DNA of 64,000 bases from Liolophura sinensis (GCF_032854445.1 NC_088303.1:14641501-14705500), one strand, 5' to 3'. Shown: positions 22,700 through 36,049, counted from the stretch's first letter. A program made the numbers and translations. The notes: a model not told the origin generated them from the letters alone.

Positions 22700-23885
22700 A
22701 CTTGATCTTCAACGAAAAGTTAACTTGTGACATTGATTGAAATCGTCACACAACACGCTAGATCTAACAAGTGCTACAAGATGAGATATGTACATGCCAT
22801 ATGCAGAACCCTTTGGTATATTACTGTCCAAGTAAGGATAATTTACCAAACTGAAACTATCACTCTTGTAAAATCTGGAAGATAGGAAAACACTTTGATC
22901 TTTGTACAAATATATAGGATGTACCATCTGAAGAGTCTATGGTTTCCTTTAAATCCAGCGAATGTGGGTACATATCTTTCACAGTATATGGATTGTTCAA
23001 AGCGAGCAGATCATCAATACACCGTTTAGTGAATGGGAAAGATCGGGCCTTGTGAGTATTACTCCTTAAACAGGTATAGGTCGGCCATAAGGGGGCATAA
23101 TTTGTACCCATCGGAATACCTACACACGGTTGATATAAGGTTTCCTCGAATTTCACACAGATGTTAATAATGAGAAATTCAAGAAACTCAGTGAAAATCG
23201 AAATATCCCGTGAATGGTAACCATTGTTTGTAGTGGAACTGAAGAAGGCTTCGTTGCGTCTGACGTGAAGATAGCGGTGACCGGTTTTATTATACACCGA
23301 AACAATTATAGTGACGAAATTCTATCTATTAAATCCTTGTGAGGAATAGTTGTATAGAGAGTGGAGAAATCTAAAGTACATGTGTCCTTATCCGGTACGT
23401 GTAGTAGAGCCTCTACCTCTTATGTGAGACGTGAGCTAGTTTTTAAGTATCCACATACTGTTGACGCATTTTTTTTTTCACTTCCACAAAAGTACTTGTT
23501 CCAAAGCCACTGTACTTCTTGTAGTGCTTTCGTTAAGAGAACAGATACAAGTTTGGTGGCACAGCTTTTTTACCTCGCAATAAAGCGAGCTTGGTTTTAG
23601 GATTTAAGCACCTTTGGAATCCAGAAGTTGTGGTATATCGGTGTGACAGGAAGGTACGGATATACTCCTATGTTTGAGAAAGGACTGGTGTTTTTTAAAT
23701 AGTTCCTCATGGAATACGTTGATGTTGCGGCAGTTGTTGTGATATTAAGCTTCTCCACAAGAAACTGATAGTAATAATTCTTGCAGACAAATATAATACA
23801 ATTAGGAGCTGTGTCCCCACGAACGATAATGTATTTTCTCTGAAGATCATCAAGTATCTTTTGCGCAGTAAGATCCTACGGCACC
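22700..23885 (-). pseudogene. Penelope-like reverse transcriptase, nearly complete but broken copy
   Basis: Minus-strand translation gives an N-terminal block with 'IVRGDTAPNCIIFVCKNYY' (the place where canonical Penelope enzymes have A-D-K-G-G), then 'FWIPKVLKS', 'TLDFSTLYTTIPHKDLIDRI', 'GIPMGTNYAPL', the catalytic 'RCIDDLLALNNP' (Y-V/I-D-D with Tyr replaced by Cys) and 'NYPYLDSNIPKGSAYGM'. Stops and frame changes occur at about 23600, 23440 and 22865, and about ten residues are missing before the catalytic motif. No endonuclease part is seen. It is dead, but it is the fullest reverse transcriptase of this lineage in the window. Loss of the DKG signature fits the Naiad/Chlamys group. Confidence 0.85.
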
Positions 23886-23939
23886 ATGAGAATCATTTCT
23901 TATCTGACGGTGGATCAATACGGTTTCCTTTTGATGAGA

Positions 23940-24095
23940 TGGCTGTTGCCACCATTGTTAATACATTTTCTTAGTTCTTTGGTAGGCTGTATTACACGTC
24001 ATTCTGGGAATTGGCCTTGCGATTATTTACCTGGAACATGCATTTGGTTGAGTGTAGATATACGAATATCTGTTTCGAGACATAGAATCTGTCAG
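23940..24095 (+). mobile_element. Penelope-like 3' tail, partial, opposite orientation
   Basis: 'attggccttgcgattattta', 'cctggaacatgcatttggt', 'gatatacgaatatctgttt' and 'cgagacatag' match the end of the tail at 13600-13700 in plus orientation. It stands immediately 5' of the minus-strand copy at 22700-23885, giving a head-on arrangement. Confidence 0.6.
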
Positions 24096-24099
24096 TAAC

Positions 24100-25830
24100 T
24101 GAACTGATAGTAAAACTATGATGGTTTATGACATAAAGTACAAAAGTGTCGCTCGCCCCAAATCCGATTGAAACACAACGATGAAACTCGCCATTCGACG
24201 CTTATGTATCTATCTCCGGCATTTGTATACAACTACCAGACATTGATGTCTATAATCGCAATAGCCGTTTCCAAAAGCAACTTCAAACACCAGTTCCTCA
24301 AAGGAATGTCTAAGAAATAATATATAAATAATAAATAAGGCAGGAAATATGAAACAGAGAAGCATTCATCGGTTTTCACTGATGCAGTGCAACAGTCGAT
24401 ATTCCTGGTATGACATCCAATTTAAATTTCGTAGTCTGACAATAATTTCCAGGTGGAAAACCCCTATTCGTACGATACACCTTCTACCAGTGCAGACCTC
24501 AAACATCTGGTTGTCCTCTGATCACTGGGCATTTCGCCAGTTTGGCCTTCGTTAGTACAATAATGCACACGTAAACAACATGATGTCACTGTCAAATTGA
24601 AATGTTTGATCACATTATGCAAGTGTGTGACGTGTCACGACTTCGGTGTTGTGAAGAAATCTGACCTAGTCAAGCTGACTGATTAAAAGAAAGGGTACCA
24701 AAAATATTAGATTAATGAGTTATTAAAGAGTGATTAATGAGAGTGGCTTACACTGACACAGACAGTTTTTTGGACGTGTTTGGTTATTCGATAAATTGGC
24801 TTTTAAACAGAAATTCGTACGAGACCATGGGTGATGTTAGAGCAGCCAGGAAAACGATATGGCACCACTCGTATGCGCGATTGTTGCTTACTTTGAACTG
24901 GCATGTCTCGGCTGTGCAACCTCACAACGTAAAAAGTAATGCTTCTTAAATTTTCTGTGGAATATCTTATCTGTCTTTCGCACAGCATTAAAGAAAGCAT
25001 GCGTACGGGAATGAATGAGCCATCTGGGTAGAGCGGATTAAAGAACTCACTAAATGTGGTAATCTGGAGAGATACTAAGCAAAATGTATACACCGTATAT
25101 ATACAAGTATATATCCTCCGTATATAAAATATTTAGACCTGGTTTGCTGTTCAGCTTACATTCTATACATACAGCATCTTGTACATGTTTAGCTTTATTT
25201 GGAATAGATTATTTTGTTACTTTCAATGCTATCCAGGAAATGAAAAATCGATAAAGACATGACCTCTTTCTGATACTTTAGACCATTATTATCCACTGGG
25301 ACCGCAACCGTATGTGAAAAATATGGCTTTCAAAAAGCACTCACCAATTTTCAAAGATATGAAGAAGAGCATGTTCCATGTTCACTCTCTGATCACTATA
25401 TTTCTGTGAACATATAGTATGACATCTATATTTGTGGAAATACAACAGTTAGTCTATTTACCAACTGAAAAGAATCTGTGACGTCACTGACATTCAGTCT
25501 GTTCAATTTAACCCCAAAAGTCCATATTGGAAGTGTAATTTTGGGGGCATTTTATTCAGTGTTAAACACTTTCTAAAAAATCGGAAAAATTATATTTAGA
25601 ATCTTCATAAAATGGCTTTTCAGAAGAAAGGGTTCTTTATTTAAAGGTAGTCTCTTCCTTTCAATCAAAACCAAATTTCTGGAATCTGCCCCAGGTTTCA
25701 AAATCGAAGCCCTAAATTTACTATTCAGCTTTACTACAAATAATTTTATCTCAATGCAGAGGAAATTCTAGCCCTGTCATTGGTCAGTCCACCTCGCATA
25801 CACTACCCTACTCGCCGACCAGCGTTGGAT
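24100..25830. other. No supported feature
   Basis: AT-rich. 25420-25790 looks like non-autonomous repeat DNA but I could not define ends. No motif-bearing frame. Confidence 0.35.
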
Positions 25831-25841
25831 ATTTTTTTCTG

Positions 25842-26110
25842 TATACCTACGGAGTCAAGAAGGCACATGCCAGCCGACAGTCAGAAATCAGTACCCTATT
25901 AACATTTCCTTTCTTACGAATGTAATTCTGTGTATTTTCTCCCAGCTGCTGGGACAGAAAGGTCCAGATTTTGATTGGCAACCTATGTCAACACTTTTAT
26001 ACCTGCTTTGTCAAAGACTGGGCCATGTTTGCATCAAAGCTAATTGTCCTCGTCTGTATACCTACGGAGTAAGGGACGCACGTTCCGGCAGATACCAGTC
26101 AGTAATGTTT
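25842..26110 (+). repeat. Local duplication with 'ctgtatacctacggagt'
   Basis: The phrase 'tctgtatacctacggagt' followed by 'aaggcacatgcc' / 'acgcacgttcc' and 'cagtcag' occurs at 25840 and again about 215 bp later at 26054. The sequence between includes a block (25925-26085) also found at 51630-51745. Confidence 0.6.
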
Positions 26111-26261
26111 CTTGCCTTCATTTTCAAAAGAGTTCTAATGACAAAAACTATAGTACCTTTATAAAGCTTCTCGTAACATCTGTTGTAGACATTTAACATC
26201 TGTTGTACCCTTCAAAGCTAACTAGCAGTTCATGTAAGGCAAGTATTTTTCTCACACATCT

Positions 26262-26890
26262 TAGGCAGGAATGAACAGCAGACTACACAGCTTAGGCCGG
26301 GAGGAACAACAGACTACACAGCTTGGGAAGGAATGAACAGCAGGCTACACAGCTTAGGCAGGGAGGGACGACAGACCACACTGCTTAGGCAGGGATAAAC
26401 AGACTACACAGCTTAGGCAGGGATGAACAACAGACTACACAGCTCAGTCAAGGGTGAACAGCAGACTACACAGCTTTGGCAGGGATGAACAACAGACTAC
26501 ACAGCTTTGGCAGGAATGAACAACAGACTACACAGCTTTGGCAGGGAGGCACAACAGACTACACAGCTTAGGCAGGAATGAACAGACTACACATCTTAGG
26601 CAGGAATGAACAACAGACTACACAGCTTAGGCAGGGCTGAACAACAGACTACACAGCTTAGGCAGGGATGAACAACAGGCTACACAGCTTTGGCAGGGAT
26701 GAACAACAGACTACATAGCTTTGGCAGGCATGAACAACAGATTACACAGCTTAGGCAGGAATGAACAACAAACTACACAGCTTAGGCAGGGATGAACAAC
26801 AAACTACACAGCTTAGGCAGGAATGAACAAGAGACTACATAGCTTAGACACGGATGAACAACACACCAGACAGCTTAGTAAGGACTGAAC
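26262..26890 (+). repeat. 31-bp minisatellite, about 20 units
   Basis: Consensus unit 'cttaggcagggatgaacaac' + 'agactacacag' (31 bp). I counted 20 complete units plus a partial one. Two units are 3 bp short through loss of 'aac' or 'agc'. Variant 'ctttggc' units cluster at 26470-26560 and 26690-26740, suggesting block-wise duplication. Confidence 0.95.
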
Positions 26891-27561
26891 CAGGTGAGAA
26901 GGATCCCCAAGAGATTGAACTCACATTGTGAAAACTGAAATAATTCCTAATGCTATACAAACAATGGGTGATGGCAACATGGTCATTTTCCTTGTGGATG
27001 AGACAGACTTTGAAGCGGTAGCGTTTTGGCATCACAGTATAAGTTGTGTTCATTGGATAACCTACCTAATCTGCCAGCACATTCTGGATACAGTTTGTAG
27101 CTGTTGAGATACCTATGTGTGCACAAAGCGAAACAGATCAAACGGACGAAGATTGAGCTTACTTTGGGCCAATATCATTCACACTCTTGGCATCTTGATA
27201 GAATGTACATCCGTCTGTGTCTAATTTTGATGTACCTCATGATTGGTGGGGTAAAGAAATAGGTCAGTGAAGAAATGTCGGAGTCCCAGTGCTTCCGGGA
27301 AAAGGTCTTCTGTACCTGACAGTAATTACTTAAGTAAGATATTCCTGTCTAAACGACTTCTCAGATAAAAGGCTTGATTGACAACTAAACAGAGTTTACT
27401 GTGAATTCTGTATTACATCACGTTAACTGTAGTTTGATATTAATTGTGTTCAAATTGCAAAATGTTGTGAGGAACAATTTTTCAAACTTAAATAGTAGCA
27501 AATTCATTGAGATACAAAAAATGGTAAATGTTATTCTGTTAATTCCTACATTAGCTTAAGT

Positions 27562-28654
27562 TGTATTGCGTCCAACTGTATTTACTTGGTAACATGCAAG
27601 AAGTGTGGTCAGCAGTATGTTGGGAAGACCACCCAGAAACTAAATCTACGGGTGAACGGGCACCGTAAGTCCGTGAGCAAGAAACATTTGCTAATAGGCA
27701 AGCATTTCTCTGCCTCCGACCATGACTCTTAATAACTCCAAACGTCTTACAGAAGAACCTGATGCTCATATGCATATACCGTACAAAGACGTATCCACAT
27801 GGGATTTCTCTACTCTCTATACTACGATTCCTCACAAAGATCTTATTGAAAGAATATCGTCGTTAATTGTCTTGGTATTTACTAAAACAGGTCACCGTTA
27901 CATTAACGTCAGAAACAATAAGGTTTTCTTTAGTTCTACAATTTATAAAGGTTACCACTCATGGGATGTTACATTATTTATTGAATTACATGAATTTCTC
28001 ATTAATAACATCTATGTGAAATTCGGGGATACCATTTACCAACAGTGCATAGGTATTCCAGTGGATACCAACTGTGCGCCTCTTTTGGCAGACCCATACC
28101 TGTTTTCATATGAATATGACTATATGCAGAAATTACTTAAAAGTAATATCTTTAAAGCTCGATCCTTTACATTTACCAAGCGGTATGTTGATGATCTACT
28201 GGCGTTAAATAACCCCCATATTGCTGAAGCGGTGAAGGAAATCTATGCGCCTTCATTGGATTTAAAGGAGACAACATATAGTCCTGATGGTACATCTTAT
28301 TTGGATCTATATCTGTACAAAGACAAACAAGGTCTCCTTTCACGCCGCCTTTACGACAAAAGGGATAATTTCGATTTTGATATTGTAAATTATCCTTATT
28401 TGGATAGCAATGTACCAAAGGGTCCTGCATATGGCGTATAGGCCTACATATCTCGCCTTGTAGCATTTGTCAGATCTTGCGTTAATTGTGATGACTTTAA
28501 TCTGCGTCTCCAGTTGCTAGTTCAAAAAATAGCGTGTCACGGATACTCCATCAAACGCCTTCATTCTAAGTTTCTCAAATTTTACAATGAGTATAACACT
28601 TTCGTTGGCAGGTATGGACAGAGCGTTCAGAATCTCTGGCAATCTGCATTGTGA
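27562..28654 (+). pseudogene. Penelope-like element with endonuclease fragment 5' of the reverse transcriptase
   Basis: 27562-27732 encodes a GIY-YIG endonuclease piece: 'NCIYLVTCKKCGQQYVGKT', then NGH and KHF, giving Cys-Cys-His-His spacing, ending in a stop. 27722-28441 is an open 239-residue reverse transcriptase part: 'WDFSTLYTTIPHKDL' (motif A), 'IGIPVDTNCAPLLADPYL' (usually GIPMGTNCAPL), catalytic 'RYVDDLLALNNP', 'YLDLYLYKDK' and 'DFDIVNYPYLDSNVPKGPAY'. A TAG at 28439 sits in a 6-bp insertion; the frame then continues in register ('YISRLVAFVRSCVNCDDF') to TGA at 28654. The fingers region before motif A is deleted, and the two frames overlap at 27722-27732. It is dead. Endonuclease-first order matches Naiad/Chlamys elements, but could also come from tandem head-to-tail copies. 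Confidence 0.88.
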
Positions 28655-28859
28655 TCAACCACATAAACGGCGCTGTTATCCCCATGTGCATATCTATCAC
28701 GTACATGGTATTTAACAACATAGATGGCGCTGATTGCCCAGTGTAACCGTCTATCTTGTATGTCATGTGTAACATCATAGATGGCGCCTCTTGTAGTATG
28801 AGATCTTTACATATTAACGGGGAAGACGTACTCGTCCGTTACTTTTGAATCACAATCTG

Positions 28860-29295
28860 GTCGGTTAAGGTCTGTAACGCTCGTCATTTTCGAACTGTAT
28901 CTAATACCGCTTAACCTGCGGTTAGGGGCCGTAAAGGTAGGCATGCTCATTACATCAGCATGATGCCTTTGTGAACAGTTGCAATCAAAGCGCGACTGAG
29001 ATACCTGTTTAATTGTTATTTGACATGGAACTCATTCAAGGACTAAAAATTTGAACTTTGATATGGAATTCATGCCCGGAATATCCACTGTCTGCCCGAC
29101 ATCATTGAAAACCGCTTCTCCCTTGTGTGTTACCGGCTTTATTTCTTATTTGTATAATTTCTTACATACCGTTGTCTTTGGGAGCTAGTGTTACACGTTG
29201 TTTTGGAAATGGGTCTTGCGATTATCGACTTGGAACGCCTTTTACGGACTACGAATGGTATATGAATGTCGGACATGACGCTTATACTATTAGCC
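28860..29295 (+). mobile_element. Penelope-like 3' tail
   Basis: Follows the coding part ending at 28654. Landmarks: 'taataccgcttaacctgcgg', 'gttgcaatcaaagcgcgact', 'cgttgttttggaaatgggtc', 'ttgcgattatcgacttggaa' and 'atgaatgtcggacatgacgc'. Same order as at 13385-13695. Confidence 0.7.
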
Positions 29296-29299
29296 ACCA

Positions 29300-32200
29300 T
29301 CCCAGGCACGAATTAATACATGTACTATGAAGAAGAAACAACACTTGGTCTATCCGCTGACTATACGTACAAGCTTATCTGTTTTTATCTTATATTATGA
29401 TCCAGCGGTATGGGCATAAGCTACTGCAAGATGTGCTATGCACATATACATAAAGGAAAAACAAAGTATTTGAGTGCGGCATATCCAGGAATTAAAGACT
29501 GACCTACAACCTAATGTCGGGGATATATATACGATCCTCAGAAATCGGGGTGATATTAAATCGATATAATATCAACCCCTGGCAACTAGATGGGAAATCA
29601 TTCCACTTCAGAGTAGCAGTGAGGTGTAATTTTTTCATGCAGAAAAACAATAAAACCTACTTAAATATGAAGTACAATTACTGGCGAACACATAAGGGAA
29701 AAATTTTAGTGATGCAATTTATACTTTATGTTTTATCAAGAGACAATGGTAAGGTCAAAAGCAGATTTGGCTATTTTAAGATTTTTACCAGCGGGAATTC
29801 CCTTCGTAATAAAAAATGAAGAATATTTCACTTATACGACGGAGGCCAAAGTTATGATGGGAGGAGACCGGGCGGTTATATATCCCCTAACTTCCGCGTG
29901 GTACCACGCCATACCACCACATGCAGCTTTGCACTTTTCTCTACAAAGCATGAAAAAATCAACCTAACATGACCAATCTAACCTCAAGCGGGGCTGGGCA
30001 GGAAAGAGTTTTCCGTTCTATATCCAAAACAGGCAAAATTCTTATATATTTTTAACTGAGTGCAAAAAAGTAGTGCAGAAATGTAGAGTGTGTGGCAGTA
30101 TTATCCAATCAGTGCTCCTTCACTCTTCAGTTCGGGGCCAAACGTTGGACCCAAGTGGACCTAAATTGCGCATGTGTAACAAATCATGGTCTATATAACA
30201 GTAACATTAAAAACATTACTAAAACACCGGTAAAATTTTCACCAGAGTTTTCTTCAGATGGTGCAAGTGAAAGTGGGAAAACTTCTGTGCCATTTAACTA
30301 AAGCATTCTTCATAAACAATCTGGTCAACATAAGTCATCGTACATGTATAGTTTCAGATGTGGTTTTCAGTGGTCTTCCTGCGGACGCTCAGACAGTTTC
30401 TGTTTTTGTTCCTCTTGCTTTAACACAAAGTTAATGTCTTACACAGTCCTAATTTAGAGTGAAAGAAAAAGTCACGTTGGCCATACTCGAGAAATAAAAA
30501 AGGGTGGAAGCATTCTCCGGAGACGAACAGTCTGACAAAAAAATATCGCAAAATTTATGTGTTCCATATACGCACAAAAATCGGGTAATTAAATGCATGT
30601 ATGTCGAAATATTTTGCTGTCAAGTGTTTTTTGTTTGGGAGAGGTAGAGAGAGTGCTTGGGGTTTATTTTTTGTTTGAGAACTTTTTAGTTCAGAATACA
30701 AGATCATAGTTAATGAGTTTACCATTATACAGTCTTTTCCAGCGAATTCCGGGCGAAACAATGATAAAAAATGTTCAGTTCACACGTTCTGTGGAGTTTT
30801 TGTTGAAATTCTCACATACATATGTGTGGCACAGAATGCATTTGTCAAATTCAAATATTGGAGAAAAAACGTTGATACATTACCAGACGTACAGGTAACA
30901 AAATTCCATTGATCTACTGATACTTGTCAGTATCACAAAATGGCTCTTTGGTTTTCAAAAGAAATGTATTCCTCGAAAATCGCAGCTGGAACTGGTTCAA
31001 GGGGTAATCCATCAGTGCAACCTAGTTATGTCAGGGATAGATCTGTACGTTACTATCCTTTCCGGCGGCAGCTATTTTAATGGCGCATACTATTAACCAC
31101 TCAGAATCTGGTGGTTTTTGCAGTACTGTACTGAATATTTAGTATAACCTAATTATAACATAATTAGTATAACCGCGTCACCATGCCTGATCGACATTTG
31201 TCCCCTTAGCTGACAGACCACAGGGATTTACAGACCCACTTTACAGATTTAACGAATTTGACAGTTTGCGTAATGTTTGGTTCCTTTGTATCTGGTTTTG
31301 GTAGGAACTCAACTTCCAGCAAGCTAGTGAAAATGAAATTCGAGATTCTACCATTTGAAGGAATAAAATTGTGGGTTAGGCATCACGAAGCTATTTTGAG
31401 AGACGCAATTAAGACGAGACAAGCGATGGTTTCAGCCATCCGTTACTAATGAAGTTGAAAATGATAGGTTTCCTGGCATGTCTTTCTGGTCTGCGATTGC
31501 ACTTTGAATCTTTAATCAAACCGATAGCAATTTCGCGATTTTTTGCACGTCTCTAAATTTGTGCCATTTTTCAGTTCATGTAATGGTTAATCCTAGGTCG
31601 ACACTTTTTAACGTATACTCTTTGGAACCTGTTTGAGTAAAAATCAGTTTTGAAACTGAAATGTTTTGAAACCAAGATTTTTCAAGAAATATTTTCAGAG
31701 GATTTAGCTATTTTGCTGATCGGTATAGAAATCCTTGCGTTCTGAAGGAGTATTATTGTAAACGCATTTCGGAGAGACCTTGCTCCAAATGGCCGTGTCT
31801 GTGTGAATGCGGATCTTGTAATGGCTCCCTTAATAGTTCTTTCCTGGTGGCTGACAACGTTATTGGTATCCAGTAACCCCTTGAACTCCGAATACCCTTC
31901 TCTGCATCGCTAAAACGCAAAGGTGGTCCAGTATAACTCGATTTACAGCCTACAAAACACTCATCTACTTTTATATATGTCGTAAACCTGTTATGAACCA
32001 TTCATCAACATGACCAGATAACCTAGCTCGAGCCCTGACGTCCCCAAATGCCTGGGCTGAAAATGGCGGACGGCAAGCGGTCCGGGCTTAAAGACCATGT
32101 GGAGATAATTACGGTAGCAACGTTTTCTCAAAAGAAAAGGATGAGGTTATAGAAATATGTAAATGTAACAAGAAATATTTAGTATATCTTATATGCTTTT

Positions 32201-35200
32201 CAATCTAGAAAGTACAATTGCAAAATGCTAACGCTTGGTCATTAAACCTAAATCGTCCCTTTTCAGCACGTAGTTAACCAGCCATTGGATTGGAGTTACT
32301 TCGCCGACGTTAAATAATTTTCAAGTATTATTTGTACTAAAAATTCCCTCCTGATGAATGTTTTCATATAATGTGAACTCATACTAAACACTGGTATAAA
32401 AATTCACGTATTCACGTACATGTATTGGCGCACATACAAATGATTGGATTTTAACGTTATAGGAATGAACCTCAGTCTCATATATCGATCGACACACTTG
32501 GACGAGTCCAATAAATCCGTGGGAAAAGTTTATTATTATCACAGTTAATGACATGGTGTTTTCATAACTTCATAGTACTCATCCTTCTCGTATAGTGTTT
32601 TCATCTAACCACACGCTATCGTCTATTTTTGGTCCATAATAAGTGACTGAGTAAACACTACAGAATGGTTTGGAAATGTTTAGCGGTAGATGGATTTGGC
32701 AGGTTATTCCATACACAGCTATCTCCTTTTGTAAATACCCCGTCCAATTTAGATTGTCGGTAATACAATCCAGTAATGTGCGAAATCATCACGCGGCATT
32801 ATCGTGCTGTTTTGTCTATTTGTTTTGCTAATCTGGCTGTTGTTTTTTCGGTTGGTGACTATTATACATTCTTAGATGATGTAGTCAGAAATAAATAGCA
32901 AGGAACGCTTTGGTATTTCTGGTGATGGGTATTTCTGCGTGCGCGTTGCAAAAAAATGACAACGTACTCATGGCCCAAAAACGTGCTTATGGAGAAAAGA
33001 AAGGTCTCATAGCAACAGAACACCATTACGCACAGGTACGTAGGAAAACCAAGCTTGCTAATCGCGCTTTTACAATTGAATACCTAGGAGGATAAACTCC
33101 ATTTTCCCAACACCATTACGTTCAAAGGGAATTCAGTTACCACTGGCAACAGAGAGATCCTGCATACTATTACATACACAAAGGAAAGCCTATAATGCAA
33201 TTACGTGGGCATTGTGAACACTTCTGCCGTTCTATATATTCCTGTTCCCACTATATTCATGAAGTTTCAAAGCACCCTAAAGACAAGGCGAAAAGCAAAC
33301 ATTAACATACCAAATGTGCGACATTTCAATGGACCTCCAAGTTAAGACATTCTCGAGCTTTCATGTTACGCGCATGCATCATGCTGGGAGTGCGTTGGTG
33401 ATGGCATTCCCACAAAACTACAGATGACACTAAGATGACACCGGTTAAGGAAGTAGAATTAATTCTATTTTAGATTGGCCGGTGCGAGTGGAAAACAGTA
33501 CAATCATTGAGACAATAGGCCAATTTGTCTGTCAGTCATCACATATGTTTTACTTCATCAGCCATGAAAGTCTGTAGCAGTCTCCTGGGACGGATTAATT
33601 ATCGGAAGGGATCGCCGGAACCAATGACCCCTTACACGCACTCTCAAGAACTCTCCGTAATGACGGTCTGGTGCTCACCTTGCGTCGTGCTCAGCGAATT
33701 CCGTCCGCTATCAAAACTACCCGGATTAAGGGTCACGTCAGCGCCCTCTCCAACAGCTTATCGATCAGATGAGATGAGATGTAATGTTACTGGACATCAG
33801 TAAGCGTGGAAAGTGAAACAGACCGCTCGCTATTTCCCTGTAATGAGTTGCTCTCAGATCTTTTGTAGTGTTGAGACGATAAGCAAACATTAAAGGATTT
33901 GTACTCTCATATTGGCAGAGATATTTCAATTCCTGACTGCTTATTGTACGCGCTACATACTTTATGACACGCTTTCATTAACACGCCTTTCTTTGATGTG
34001 GTCAGCCTCTTCAACCACAGCTGGCCAGATGCCTTTAATCACATCCGTCTTGCTAACCATTTCTGTTCTTATACATGGAACCTGTGAGTACCACTTGGAA
34101 CGACCATTACAGAACGAATGTTTGAACCAGTTTTTATTTAAAAGATAACAATAAAATCGTCCTACAGTTTTTAAAATCTTCGTACAGTTTTTGACAAGCC
34201 CACAGAAAACGTGTCAGTTGACCCACTCCTCGTGAAAAATGTTGAATGATTCACGAGATACTGGACAAAATCTGTTTTGATACACTCCCGTTTAGAAATC
34301 AACAGCCATAAACAGTGCTATAGAACGTTGCGAGAAGCAGAAAGCAGTGTAGTTATACATCACACTTGGATTTAATCTAAAAATAACCGATCGACGGCCA
34401 CGCGTCCAAACTATATTTGACCTCCGAGGAAACCAGATTTAACCGAAAACGGGTCAGATGTGGTGTTGACCATCAAACATTCTGTAACACAGCTCTAGTA
34501 TTTGGCTTTTTGCACAATAACGGCTTTAAACATTGTCCATTTTAATGAGCATGTGGGCGGGTTAATTTTGTATTACCCCACATTATGTTTAAAATCCAGC
34601 AGGATGTATGTATAAGTATTGCATATTTAGCCATTTTTTTTTATTCTGACAGCTCGTCAGAATCCGCGCAATAGCTTCTCTTTTATCCGAATACACTTGA
34701 ATACACTTTTGTGTGGGTGTTCATCATGTATAAACTCAGATTAAGTTGGCAATCCAGTTTCATCCATATTTGATTGTGTCATACTTAACGTGGGATGTGA
34801 ATGATAGCATTGTAAAACACAATAATGAAGTCATTAATCAACAGCTTGTAAACCAGGCCAAACAAGATAAACATAGCAAAATGATTTGAAACACAAAACA
34901 GAAATGTAAAAAAAGGTTACAGAAATGTATAAGTATATGCCACAAAATAAATCAAAGTAAATCGAACTGGCCAGCTTCATACTCAGTTTCTCAGATGTTA
35001 CAGACTTCTGAGTACAATGCCATACTTTCGGCCTTTTGCTGTCAATAGATAGGTATAATTTTTTGGGGTTCTGTAAAAGCATTTAGAACTTGGGACATCC
35101 ACTTGACATGTGATTTTTTTCTGCATCACTAATACATTGTTTATTATAAGTTGTTCTCATTGTTTCAATAAAGTGAAAGGTGTTATTAATTTCAATGGCA

Positions 35201-35540
35201 GGGATGGGCAATTTGCTAGGATTTGCACATGGCGTATACACTGCAAGTTTTTCACTGTTACATTAAAGGTAAAGGTCTTGCGGGAACCACTGTGCGGCAA
35301 CTGCCCGGCCAACTTTCTGATGGCACAATGACAGTAGATGACCTAGCATGGGTTAAAACCAACTCGAACGCTTCTATTCAAAATGAATATAAACTCATTT
35401 CATGCGATCTTCACCTCTGGGCTGCAATCGAAATGGCAGTTCGAGCTAATCGATTTTTTTTACCGCAGTAAGTCAAATCGCACTGTGTAAACTGGTCTGT
35501 ATCTAGCAGTGGTCATATTTTACAAGAGCCAACGCTGGGT
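29300..35540. other. Long stretch with no supported gene
   Basis: Apart from the SINE piece at 29818 and a short 'gagtgcttggggttta' match to SINE 2 at 30650, I recognise nothing. Frames up to 101 codons have no motifs or splice context. Confidence 0.4.
29818..29885 (-). repeat. SINE 1 fragment
   Basis: Contains 'gaatatttcacttatacgac' followed by 'ggaggcc' and 'gatgggaggagaccgggc'. The tail and the head are both missing. Confidence 0.75.
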
Positions 35541-35549
35541 ACTATACTG

Positions 35550-35990
35550 AATCCATGTGACGAAACAGACATTCACGTGCATTAAGTCGTTAACCAAAAT
35601 GGACCTTCCCGGGCAATAAATGCAAAGTCAATTCCTTGCACATACCACCCAACAAAGAAAGTATGTCGACAATAGGACGGACGCAAACGAAGCAGTCAAC
35701 AGTTTTCACTGATAGTGAAAGACGCAAGGAATGCTCTAGGCGAATGGATGAAATCGGTACCCAAATCATTTACCATGCTTGTACTGTGTGTACCAAGCTA
35801 GTATAACTTAAAATAATATAAAATATGTATCTCATTTGCGCTTTGATTGCAACTCTTCATATATCCCACTTAGTCATCTGCAATTCAGTTCAATCAATAC
35901 ACTTCTCCTAAACCCTGGTTAAGCGGAATTAGACACAATTTTAATCATGAAGCACAGTGGCAGAGATTCTTCACGTTCTGTCCATATTAG
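35550..35990 (-). mobile_element. Penelope-like 3' tail (solo)
   Basis: Minus strand carries 'gttgcaatcaaagcgcaaat', 'catggtaaatgatttggg', 'cagtgaaaactgttgactgc', 'atactttctttg' and 'tggttaacgacttaatgcac', all in tail order. The segment upstream ('taattccgcttaaccaggg') is shared with 37240-37400 and 41130-41520. No coding remnant is seen to its right. Confidence 0.7.
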
Positions 35991-36049
35991 CATACAAGAG
36001 AATAATGCTCGTTGTAAAACTGAAGAAACTTAGAGTGAATATGTGCGTA

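Noticed and set aside
26262-26890. CRISPR-like array with 31-bp spacing
   Set aside because: Units abut with no spacers; simple minisatellite.
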